From positions 1-13,128 of the forward strand of contig JAFRCZ010000021.1 in the NCBI GenBank assembly GCA_017404125.1: a stretch of 13,128 nucleotides of DNA, written 5' to 3'. The translations under genes and the position numbers were made by a program. Source of the DNA: Methanobrevibacter sp. Its GTDB lineage: Archaea; Methanobacteriota; Methanobacteria; Methanobacteriales; Methanobacteriaceae. Below are positions 1 to 5,970 of the stretch, piece by piece. Within the stretch, counting starts at the first letter, position 1, and each line of letters opens with the position of its first letter. The notes below the pieces were generated by a model. That model ran no database searches and was not told the DNA's origin. It was given only the letters and a program-made list of their open reading frames with translations.

Positions 1-782
1 ACTTTATCTCAAAAACACTAAAGGATCTTAGAATTGATATACAAGACATCTTTCAAAAAAACTTAAGACATGTTAAAAAGGACATGGATGAGAATGAAAT
101 AGAAAAGAGACTTGCAATTGGAATAAACAATCAAATCAAAACAACATTCGAAATTATCGAAGAGATAACTGATAAAGAAAACGAGGAAAGAAATTTGAAA
201 AAGGATGAGGATATAGAATTCATTGATGAGGAAAAGAAAGAAGAAGAGAATGATAATCTAAATGAATTGAAAAAGGAATTAGTGAGTGAAATTGACCTAA
301 ATCTCAAAATACTTTCTCTAAAAGTGTCCCAAACCATGAAAGTTCTTGATAGGGACGGAAGTGAAATCCAAAACCTATTTTTCCCAACTAGCATGTATAA
401 TTATTTAATTAGAGACATCGGTCTGGATTTGATTGGAATGATAGATAAGATAGAGGTTGAAAAGGGAAATTACTTTCCAATTTCATTGAAATCATCAAAT
501 CCTCCAATGAATGGGGTTTGGGATGGTGATTTAATGGAAGCAATAGCTAATGCACTTCTAATAGAACAGGAATTCAACACATATGTTACAGTGGCATACA
601 TTGATTACTTGAAAATAGCTGACCGAAGAGCTGTAATAATAGATACTGATGCAAGAAAAAGCTTTTTCAAGGTTCTGACCAATGTAAATAAAATAGTTGA
701 AGATGGAGAAATACCTACTGTAAAAACTGGCTTGAAAAAGTGTGAAAGCTGTGAATATAAGGAGCTATGTGATAATAACTAA
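1..782 (+). CDS. Cas4/Dna2-like Fe-S nuclease family protein (5' partial)
   Basis: The reading frame is open from base 3 with no stop before the ATG at 84, and that ATG lacks a good ribosome binding site, so the gene begins outside the window. Numbering from that ATG, the C-terminus has C220, C223 and C229 (C-x2-C-x5-C), the spacing of the C-terminal Fe-S ligands of Cas4-type proteins; the fourth, N-terminal cysteine would be off-window. A PD-(D/E)XK-like core is recognisable: GMID (D121), a strand with FPISLK (K136), then GVWDGDLMEAIANALLIEQEF. The usual E-x-K acidic position is S134, and the usual Gln of the Q-x3-Y motif is not evident, so catalysis is doubtful. Residues about 28-68 are a strongly charged Lys/Glu/Asp insertion. 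The family cuts or resects DNA ends, and Cas4 proper trims CRISPR prespacers. No cas genes or CRISPR array are visible, so a stand-alone Cas4-like protein is the safer name. Confidence 0.75.
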   Translation, partial: FISKTLKDLRIDIQDIFQKNLRHVKKDMDENEIEKRLAIGINNQIKTTFEIIEEITDKENEERNLKKDEDIEFIDEEKKEEENDNLNELKKELVSEIDLNLKILSLKVSQTMKVLDRDGSEIQNLFFPTSMYNYLIRDIGLDLIGMIDKIEVEKGNYFPISLKSSNPPMNGVWDGDLMEAIANALLIEQEFNTYVTVAYIDYLKIADRRAVIIDTDARKSFFKVLTNVNKIVEDGEIPTVKTGLKKCESCEYKELCDNN

Positions 783-804
783 TAATAACTAAAAATGGAA
801 ATTA

Positions 805-848
805 AATTAAAAAAAGTAAAAAAGAGAATTCTTTATAAAAAATAAAAG
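805..848 (-). terminator. Probable oligo-T terminator of azlCD in a convergent spacer
   Basis: The 68-bp spacer between the converging Cas4-like gene and azlD carries A-tracts at 809-815 and 818-823, with more A-rich sequence at 837-847. Read on the minus strand these are T-runs just past the azlD stop, the usual signature of archaeal intrinsic termination. There is no strong hairpin. No equivalent T-tract was seen for the plus-strand gene, which ends in clustered TAA codons. Confidence 0.5.
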
Positions 849-850
849 AA

Positions 851-1174
851 TTAAATTAAAACTGGGAAAAACGGCACCATCAAGTAAACTGCTATCAAAA
901 CAATCACGGTAATGATGACAATAGCTCCAAGATGTACCTTTTTCCAAGCTAAAGCCCCTGCAATGACTGCTCCAATTAGTCCAATATACCATAAGTTAGG
1001 GTCTACAGTCAATACACCCGGACAAATAAGTGCAGCAAGTGCAGTATATGGAATCAGATTCAGGAATTTCTCGAATTTTGGAGAGAAATTCAATTTTTCC
1101 ATAAATATTGCTGGAATTACCCTTGGAATAAATGTAACAAGTGCACAAAGAATAATTAGTAAAGTAATATTCAT
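851..1174 (-). CDS. azlD: AzlD-type branched-chain amino acid exporter, small subunit
   Basis: This is a 107-residue, highly hydrophobic protein with about four membrane spans. The stretch PRVIPAIFMEKLNF at residues 17-30, followed by FLNLIPYTALAALICPG, matches the AzlD family (the usual pattern is PR-x-hPhhhh...hLP...hhAALhhP). AzlD is the small partner of AzlC; together they form an inner-membrane exporter of branched-chain amino acids (YgaH/YgaZ in E. coli exports valine and methionine). The start ATG overlaps the azlC stop by 4 nt (ATGA) and is preceded by a strong GGGGAGGTG ribosome binding site, so the two genes are translationally coupled. The length is normal for the family. Substrate specificity cannot be read from the sequence. 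Confidence 0.88.
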   Translation of the reverse strand: MNITLLIILCALVTFIPRVIPAIFMEKLNFSPKFEKFLNLIPYTALAALICPGVLTVDPNLWYIGLIGAVIAGALAWKKVHLGAIVIITVIVLIAVYLMVPFFPVLI

Positions 1175-1887
1175 TTTTGCACCTCCCCATTACTGCCATT
1201 CACTCTGCAATTTTCATCACCGGTCTTATAGGCATCCCCTAAAACGGTATCATCATCAACGATATACATTCCAATGAGAGCACCTAAAAGAATAGCTATA
1301 ATCAATGACCAATTTCCAATGAAAAACTGCAATACAACATTTAAAATAGCTGTTATTACAACTAAAATAGCCAATTCCTTACTTTCCTTAACTGCAGGAA
1401 CCAATAGTGCTACAAATAGAGCATATAAAGAAATATTGAAACTATTTGCAACAATTATAGGAAGCACATTCAAGACGATAACACCAATGATTGCTCCAAA
1501 AATCCAAGACAACCATGCAATTCCTGCAAGGCCTATATAAGTCCATATTGAAGACTCCTCCATTAGCATGAACATTGCAAATGCTTCATCAACAGCAAGG
1601 TGTGATGAAGGTATTCTTACAGGAAGGGAAGCATCATCAACCTTGTTATAAATGCAAGTGTTCATTACAAAATATCTGAAATTAAGTACAAATGAAGTCA
1701 AAACAATATTGAAAAGAGTAGCCCCTTGAGCCAACATAGTTGCTATCATAATTTGTCCAGCACCGGCATATATGAAGATAGACATTGAAACGGTTTCAAG
1801 TGGAGTCAACCCTGCCTTAATTGCCAAGGCAGCATATCCAATACCCATTGGAATGTATCCAAAGGTAATTGGAATACCTAACTTCAA
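1171..1887 (-). CDS. azlC: AzlC-type branched-chain amino acid exporter, large subunit (5' end abnormal)
   Basis: The protein is an AzlC/YgaZ-family permease subunit with multiple membrane spans. Recognisable motifs are GIPITFGYIPMGIGYA (residues 4-19), IYAGAGQ (39-45), LNFRYFVMN (68-76) and VDEAFAM (99-105), with a hydrophilic tail from about residue 210. The only common start codon in frame is TTG at 1887, with no convincing ribosome binding site. The family N-terminal segment (F-x2-G-x-K-x2-I-P) is encoded upstream of that TTG: the frame reads KEKFVNGLK back to a TAA at 1918-1920. Before that TAA the same frame has ATG GAT GTG TTT from 1932. The gene may therefore carry a nonsense change at codon 5, start at a rare ATT (1917), or start at the TTG. 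The body is intact and overlaps azlD, so the product is probably still made, perhaps weakly. Confidence 0.85.
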   Translation of the reverse strand: MKLGIPITFGYIPMGIGYAALAIKAGLTPLETVSMSIFIYAGAGQIMIATMLAQGATLFNIVLTSFVLNFRYFVMNTCIYNKVDDASLPVRIPSSHLAVDEAFAMFMLMEESSIWTYIGLAGIAWLSWIFGAIIGVIVLNVLPIIVANSFNISLYALFVALLVPAVKESKELAILVVITAILNVVLQFFIGNWSLIIAILLGALIGMYIVDDDTVLGDAYKTGDENCRVNGSNGEVQK

Positions 1888-1932
1888 ACCGTTTACAAAC
1901 TTCTCTTTTCTAGTAATTTAAAACACATCCAT

Positions 1933-2005
1933 AAAATAAAATATAAAATAAGAATTATATTAAAATTGACAAAAATAAGTATAAAAATATTGAAAAAGAT
2001 TAGAA
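1933..2005 (-). promoter_or_regulatory. Spacer between ehbQ and azlC with T-tracts and possible promoter
   Basis: Read on the minus strand, T-rich stretches follow the ehbQ stop (CTTTTTC, ATTTTTATAC, ATTTTTGTC) and fit an oligo-T terminator. Further down, TTTAATATAA (about 1953-1962) and TTTTATATTTT (about 1937-1947) could act as TATA boxes for azlC. The boxes lie very close to the ATG at 1932, so a promoter here would give a short leader or a leaderless mRNA. The assignment rests on base composition only. Confidence 0.35.
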
Positions 2006-2665
2006 TTAGAATTTATTGTTTTTTGCTAATCTTTTTACATCAAATACTGCAGTGCTTGCAACTGCCATAACTGCCATTACACCTGCTTGAACTGGATCAG
2101 TTATAATCAAATCAGCTTCTTCAGTAACGCTTCCAGGCATGTTTAAGGTAATTACAATCAGATCTTCATGCTGTTCCTTTAACTTTCTGACTGTTTCAGT
2201 AATCTTTCCGCCCATCAATGATCCTGCAAGAACAAGCACACCTACACGAGGCAATCTGTTTACTGCATCTACAGCTTCGGCAATATTTTCTTCACCAACT
2301 AAAGGAATAGTATCTACACTTATGCGCTCTCCACGTATATTATGTCTGTCTGCTTCTGTAATAGCCCCAACTGCAACTTGTGATACCTGAGCTCCACCAC
2401 CGAAAATAAGAACTCTTTTACCGAAAATGTCATTTAAGGAACCATGGATTTCAATATTTAGAATAAAATCTTTAGATTCCAAATCCTTTATAAGCTCATC
2501 AAGCTGCTCCACATTATCAAGCTCCAGATTCAATGTCCCAACATCATCATTTACATAAAGATGAACATAAGAAATATTGATTCCATGATTTGAAAGAACA
2601 TCTGTTATTTCATCGAGAACTCCTTTCTTGTCTTTAGTTGTAAGTGTTAAAGAAATACTATTCAT
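2006..2665 (-). CDS. ehbQ: EhbQ, ACT-domain protein of the energy-converting hydrogenase B cluster
   Basis: This is a 219-residue soluble protein. Residues 1 to about 75 form an ACT domain: SISLTLTTKDKKGVLDEITDVLSN is the typical first strand and helix, with the turn GVLDEI where ACT domains bind amino acids, followed by INISYVHLYV. Residues from about 85 form a second domain with FGGGAQVSQVAVGAITEADRHN, GEENIAEAVDAVNRLPRVGVLVLAGSLMGGKIT and a C-terminal TDPVQAGVMAVMAVASTAVFD. I recognise this architecture as EhbQ, the last gene of the ehb cluster in Methanobacteriales. Its biochemical role is not established; the ACT domain suggests allosteric sensing of an amino acid. It has no cysteine clusters or membrane spans, so it is unlikely to be a structural electron-transfer subunit. 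The start ATG has an AGGTAA ribosome binding site. A 233-bp spacer separates it from ehbP, so it may be transcribed separately. Confidence 0.85.
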   Translation of the reverse strand: MNSISLTLTTKDKKGVLDEITDVLSNHGINISYVHLYVNDDVGTLNLELDNVEQLDELIKDLESKDFILNIEIHGSLNDIFGKRVLIFGGGAQVSQVAVGAITEADRHNIRGERISVDTIPLVGEENIAEAVDAVNRLPRVGVLVLAGSLMGGKITETVRKLKEQHEDLIVITLNMPGSVTEEADLIITDPVQAGVMAVMAVASTAVFDVKRLAKNNKF

Positions 2666-2696
2666 AATATTACCTAATAATACTTAAAATATTCAA

Positions 2697-2705
2697 TTAT
2701 TTAAA
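2697..2705 (-). promoter_or_regulatory. Possible TATA box for ehbQ
   Basis: TTTAAATAA on the minus strand lies 32-40 bp upstream of the ehbQ ATG. It would place transcription start near 2676-2680, just before the AGGTAA ribosome binding site. The assignment is by position and composition only, in a very AT-rich spacer. Confidence 0.35.
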
Positions 2706-2737
2706 GATTATCATAAATCCAAATTAAGATTGGCAAA

Positions 2738-2805
2738 TCTAAAAATTAAGATTATCTAAAAATTTAGAATATCTAAAAATTAAAACTTTCTAAAAACTAA
2801 AAAAT
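2738..2805. repeat. Four tandem 17-bp imperfect repeats (TCTAAAAATTAAGATTA)
   Basis: TCTAAAAA starts at 2738, 2755, 2772 and 2789, exactly 17 bp apart, with the remainder of each unit drifting (TTAAGATTA, TTTAGAATA, TTAAAACTT, CTAAAAAAT). A degenerate relative lies just before, at about 2718-2737. On the minus strand each unit contains AATTTTTAGA, so the array also supplies serial T5 tracts downstream of ehbP. Confidence 0.8.
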
Positions 2806-2835
2806 AAACTAAAAAATAAAAATAATAAAAGATTA
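2790..2835 (-). terminator. Probable oligo-T terminator after ehbP
   Basis: On the minus strand, past the ehbP stop, there are repeated T6 runs (TTTTTTAGTTTATTTTTTAG, plus strand 2797-2816) and an ATTTTTATTTTTT stretch. This is the usual form of intrinsic termination in this group and would end the main ehb transcript before ehbQ. It merges with the 17-bp repeat array. Confidence 0.5.
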
Positions 2836-2898
2836 ATTGAAGATAAAATAATTAAAGAATATTTATGAGGAAAACTGATATTAAAAATTTATCTCCAA

Positions 2899-3162
2899 TT
2901 AATCTAATTTTGCTTTTAGCGCATCTAATTCCGCATGCGCCTTTTTATATAAGTTTAAATAGCTGTCATGTTCACTGACAGGAATAACTTTAAGACCTAA
3001 TTTTTCATACTCTTCAATATAAGATCCATCAAATACCGGAATCTCAAACTTGATTTCATCTGGAGTTTCATTTACAATAATCAAATCCCTGTAAGGGAAA
3101 TCATATTCTACAATATAGCCTCCAAGACTCATCATATGATAAGGTCTGATTACAAATTTCAT
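2899..3162 (-). CDS. ehbP: EhbP, small soluble protein of energy-converting hydrogenase B
   Basis: This is an 87-residue hydrophilic protein starting MKFVIRPYHMMSLGGYIVEYDFPYRDLI and ending in a short charged helix (KKAHAELDALKAKL). It has no cysteines and no membrane spans, so it is probably cytoplasmic. I recognise it as EhbP by sequence feel and by its position directly after the NuoH-like gene in the conserved ehb order; its molecular role is unknown. The start is supported by a GGTGAT ribosome binding site just upstream of the ATG. It lies 48 bp downstream of ehbO and is likely co-transcribed with it. It could be an assembly or peripheral subunit. Confidence 0.82.
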   Translation of the reverse strand: MKFVIRPYHMMSLGGYIVEYDFPYRDLIIVNETPDEIKFEIPVFDGSYIEEYEKLGLKVIPVSEHDSYLNLYKKAHAELDALKAKLD

Positions 3163-3210
3163 TAAATCACCACGTTTAAAATCTAAACACCATAAATATT
3201 AAATCCCAAG

Positions 3211-4209
3211 TTAGAATAATGCAATCACCATAGCCAAAACTCCAAGTGCTGAAGTGATTAAAACAGTAGGGTATAACTGTCTATTGGTGAATATTGGAGA
3301 GAATGCACTAACACAAGCCATAATAACCGGGAGCAATAGGGATACGATAATACATACAATAAATTTAAGTGAAAATAGCTCTGGTGCCACTCCTAAGAAG
3401 AGTACACAATACATTAAACCTAAAGTAAATATTAAGAATCCTCTGGTTACATAAACGAAAGTACGATATTTGGAAGCAAGTTCCATATAAGGTCCTTCAA
3501 TTACATCGGATTTAGCCTTAATATATGAAAACGGATATTCGTTTAATAGAATCATGTATCCGATAAAGAACACTACAGTTCCAATGATACCTGCTAAAGT
3601 AAACAAGAATGGTCCGTTAGCTTGCTGATAAGCTACAATATCTGCTAAAAAAATGCTTTTGGATAAAGCTGCAGGTATGAATAAAGCCAAATACAATGGG
3701 AATGAACCGAAGATAATCATCCTAAGAGACCTATTTGAACTGATGTCTTCTATGGATGATACAAGCAAATCTGGTCTTTTTGCCCCTTTTGCATGGTCTG
3801 GGAACCTTAAATTAATACTCATTACAGATTTAGATAAAGAACCCATTAAAACATAAGCAATTTCTTCAACCTTCAAAAATCCAACAATAGCTATTAAACT
3901 AGCAAAAGCCATGAATTGATAGTTTTGAGGCATTAATGCTAGGAATACTAATAAAACTACAATAAAACAAAGAATAGGCATTGCCTTATATAAACCTGGT
4001 GCTGGAGAATTAGGCTTTATATTCTCTTTAAACAGGAATTTGATTGATGCCCATAATCCAGGACTTGTAACAGGTGGCCCGATTCTTTGCTGAATCCTTG
4101 CTTGAACATATTTCCTTCCAATTACAGGAAACAAAACACCTATGAACAAAGCTATGATAAGTGTTAAGATAACCTCTAAAATTGAAATAAGTGATATTTC
4201 ATAAGCCAT
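3211..4209 (-). CDS. ehbO: EhbO, NuoH-like membrane subunit of energy-converting hydrogenase B
   Basis: This 332-residue integral membrane protein has about eight spans and belongs to the respiratory complex I subunit 1 (NuoH/EchB/HycD) family. It anchors the soluble hydrogenase module to the membrane and forms part of the quinone-site-like cavity and ion path. Two family signatures are visible: VQARIQQRIGPPVTSPG (residues 35-51) in the first cytoplasmic loop, and NEYPFSYIKAKSDVIEGPYM (223-242), which matches the E-x-PFD...E-x-E...GY loop of NuoH. A longer polar loop lies at about 130-162. The start has a GAGGAAAG ribosome binding site. A 110-bp spacer, the largest inside the operon, separates it from ehbN and may contain an internal promoter. 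Confidence 0.93.
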   Translation of the reverse strand: MAYEISLISILEVILTLIIALFIGVLFPVIGRKYVQARIQQRIGPPVTSPGLWASIKFLFKENIKPNSPAPGLYKAMPILCFIVVLLVFLALMPQNYQFMAFASLIAIVGFLKVEEIAYVLMGSLSKSVMSINLRFPDHAKGAKRPDLLVSSIEDISSNRSLRMIIFGSFPLYLALFIPAALSKSIFLADIVAYQQANGPFLFTLAGIIGTVVFFIGYMILLNEYPFSYIKAKSDVIEGPYMELASKYRTFVYVTRGFLIFTLGLMYCVLFLGVAPELFSLKFIVCIIVSLLLPVIMACVSAFSPIFTNRQLYPTVLITSALGVLAMVIALF

Positions 4210-4241
4210 TTTTCTTTCCTCATAATATTTTTAATAATAAT

Positions 4242-4256
4242 GAATTAATATAAAAT
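4242..4256 (-). promoter_or_regulatory. Possible internal promoter upstream of ehbO
   Basis: On the minus strand the spacer reads TTTTATATTAATT, a TATA-like box about 35-45 bp before the ehbO ATG. It would allow ehbO and ehbP to be transcribed apart from ehbA-N. The evidence is composition and spacing only. Confidence 0.35.
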
Positions 4257-4305
4257 CTTAACAATAAATCTAAATAATAAATCTAAATAATAAAATCTTA
4301 ACAAT
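4250..4305. repeat. 16-bp direct repeat flanking a 13-bp tandem duplication
   Basis: ATAAAATCTTAACAAT occurs exactly at 4250-4265 and 4290-4305, with a 40-bp period. Between them AATAAATCTAAAT occurs twice in tandem (4263-4275 and 4276-4288). All lie in the ehbN-ehbO spacer. No function is visible. Confidence 0.8.
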
Positions 4306-4319
4306 TAATTTAAGACAAT

Positions 4320-5495
4320 TTAATGAATATTAGATTGCAAGATTGATTTATCTAACTTGTTATTATTTGTATCATAAACTTCTATTGCCCTATCTGAACA
4401 GGTAAAGCATGGATCACATTGAACAATGCATAATTGACCATCAGTGATGTGATTGTCAATGCATGCGTATTGCATAGCTCCAATATTACTCATTGAAGGA
4501 GTTCTTATAATACAATGGCGAACCCTTCCATCTTCAATGGAGTAAGAGTGATACAATGTTCCTCTTGGAACTTCAATATAGCTTTCAATCAAGTCAGTGT
4601 CAACCATTTCCCAAGATCTGTCTGTAATCTTTCCTTCAGGCAAGTCTCTGATAGCTTGACGAATAATCTTAATAGCTTCAAATATTTCAAACACTCTCAT
4701 AAGAAGCTGAGCCTTTACATCACAAGTGTCTTGAGTGATAATGTCAAAATCAAAGTTGTCATATTCATACATATCAGTTCTCAAGTCTCTTTTTACACCG
4801 GTAGCACGTAAAGTTGGTCCACTAACAGCTAACTTAAGAGCTTGTTCCTGTGGAATGTAACCTGTGCCGGTAATCCTTGATAAGACTATAGAATCATGCA
4901 CGAATCTGTCTGCAAAATCTGCAACATTCTTCTCAACTAAATCCAATCCATCCAATATTCTGCGAATTCTATTGTCATCCAATTCACATCTTGGCCTTAC
5001 GCCACCAATAATTGAGCATCCGTATTGAACACGGTTTCCACCAATCATTCCCAATAGATCCATAATGGTTTCTCTGATAAAGAATACTCTCATAGAGAAT
5101 GTTTCATGAGCTAATGTTTCACAACCATGACCTAAGTACAATAAGTGACTGTGCAATCTTTCAAGTTCACCGACAATTACACGAATGTAAACTGCCCTAT
5201 CTGGAACTTCAACTCCAAGACCTTTCTCAGCAGTCCTTACAGAATTCCATGTATGTGAGTTTGAACAGATTCCACAGATCTTTTCTGTAAGCATATTAGC
5301 TTTTTCCACTGGAAGACCTTCCATAATACGCTCAATACCTCTGTGGTTTACACCAATAGTGATTTCCGCATCTTTAATGATTTCATCTTCTACGAAAAAT
5401 CTAACCCTATAAGGTTCTAAAGCAGCAGGGTGAACTGTACCCATTTGGATTTCAGTTTCTATGATTTCCTGCTTTTTAGCTTTTTTCTCTTCCAT
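4320..5495 (-). CDS. ehbN: EhbN, [NiFe]-hydrogenase large subunit
   Basis: This is the 391-residue catalytic large subunit of a group 4 (membrane-bound, energy-converting) hydrogenase, related to NuoD. Both metal-binding motifs are present: [11 protein letters not shown] (C74, C77, H81) and DPCFTC (C363, C366), which together ligate the Ni-Fe centre. The N-terminal [20 protein letters not shown] and [13 protein letters not shown] are standard for the family. It interconverts H2 with protons and electrons at the cytoplasmic face, passing electrons to EhbM. Residues after DPCFTCSDR form a 22-residue tail, which may or may not be removed during maturation. The start has an AGAGGAT ribosome binding site. 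The gene lies 28 bp after ehbM. Confidence 0.96.
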   Translation of the reverse strand: MEEKKAKKQEIIETEIQMGTVHPAALEPYRVRFFVEDEIIKDAEITIGVNHRGIERIMEGLPVEKANMLTEKICGICSNSHTWNSVRTAEKGLGVEVPDRAVYIRVIVGELERLHSHLLYLGHGCETLAHETFSMRVFFIRETIMDLLGMIGGNRVQYGCSIIGGVRPRCELDDNRIRRILDGLDLVEKNVADFADRFVHDSIVLSRITGTGYIPQEQALKLAVSGPTLRATGVKRDLRTDMYEYDNFDFDIITQDTCDVKAQLLMRVFEIFEAIKIIRQAIRDLPEGKITDRSWEMVDTDLIESYIEVPRGTLYHSYSIEDGRVRHCIIRTPSMSNIGAMQYACIDNHITDGQLCIVQCDPCFTCSDRAIEVYDTNNNKLDKSILQSNIH

Positions 5496-5523
5496 ATTAT
5501 CCTCTCTTTAATACATATAATGA

Positions 5524-5970
5524 TTAATCAGCATTTAATAAATGTGGCAATGCTGCAACTACTCCTGCCAATACATCTTGAGGCCTTACAGCACAACCTG
5601 GAACCTTTGCATCAACTGGAATAACATTTTCAACAGGCCCTTCAATCTCTTCTGAAGGAATGTCACCATAACAATTCTTGTAAACACCACCCATTACTGC
5701 ACATGCACCTGCTGCAACAACAAGCTTTGGATTTGGAATAGCGTTATAGATATCCTCTAATGGTTTTCTATTGTCATGGGTAACCGGACCTGTAACAACA
5801 AGAATATCTGCTTCACGAGGGTTCCATGTTAAAAAGACACCATACTGTTCAATATCGAATTTAGGAGATAAAACTGCATTTACAATCTCAATATCGCAAC
5901 CATTGCATCCACCAGTATAAACTAACATGATATGGATAGCTTTTGATCTTGAAAGTGTTTTAAGACTCAT
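5524..5970 (-). CDS. ehbM: EhbM, [NiFe]-hydrogenase small subunit
   Basis: This 148-residue, NuoB-like small subunit lacks the N-terminal leader and extra cluster domains of uptake hydrogenases, as expected for group 4. The four proximal [4Fe-4S] ligands are visible: GGCNGCDIE (C22, C25), AGACAV (C90) and PGCAVRP (C126). C100 is an additional cysteine of unknown role. The subunit takes electrons between the Ni-Fe site in EhbN and the ferredoxin-like EhbL. The ATG directly follows the ehbL stop (TAAATG), with a strong GGGAGGTGA ribosome binding site inside the ehbL end, implying coupled translation. Confidence 0.96.
   Translation of the reverse strand: MSLKTLSRSKAIHIMLVYTGGCNGCDIEIVNAVLSPKFDIEQYGVFLTWNPREADILVVTGPVTHDNRKPLEDIYNAIPNPKLVVAAGACAVMGGVYKNCYGDIPSEEIEGPVENVIPVDAKVPGCAVRPQDVLAGVVAALPHLLNAD

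Noticed and set aside
84..86. ATG at 84 as the real start of the Cas4-like gene
   Set aside because: The frame is open from the window edge, there is no clear ribosome binding site, and the preceding residues (LRIDIQDIFQKNLRHVKKDM) look like continuous protein.
821..836. Hairpin around GAATTC in the convergent spacer
   Set aside because: The palindrome is only about 8 bp (AGAATTCT) and AT-rich; the T-tracts explain termination without it.
912..1277. Plus-strand open frame of 121 codons across azlD and the azlC end
   Set aside because: It is opposite two overlapping, well-supported membrane protein genes, and its product looks like reverse-strand translation.
1918..1920. Recoded amino acid (pyrrolysine-type) at the azlC stop
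   Set aside because: The codon is TAA, not the TAG used for pyrrolysine, and no recoding element is visible.
2738..2805. CRISPR array
   Set aside because: Units of 17 bp repeat head to tail without unique spacers and are imperfect and AT-only in character.
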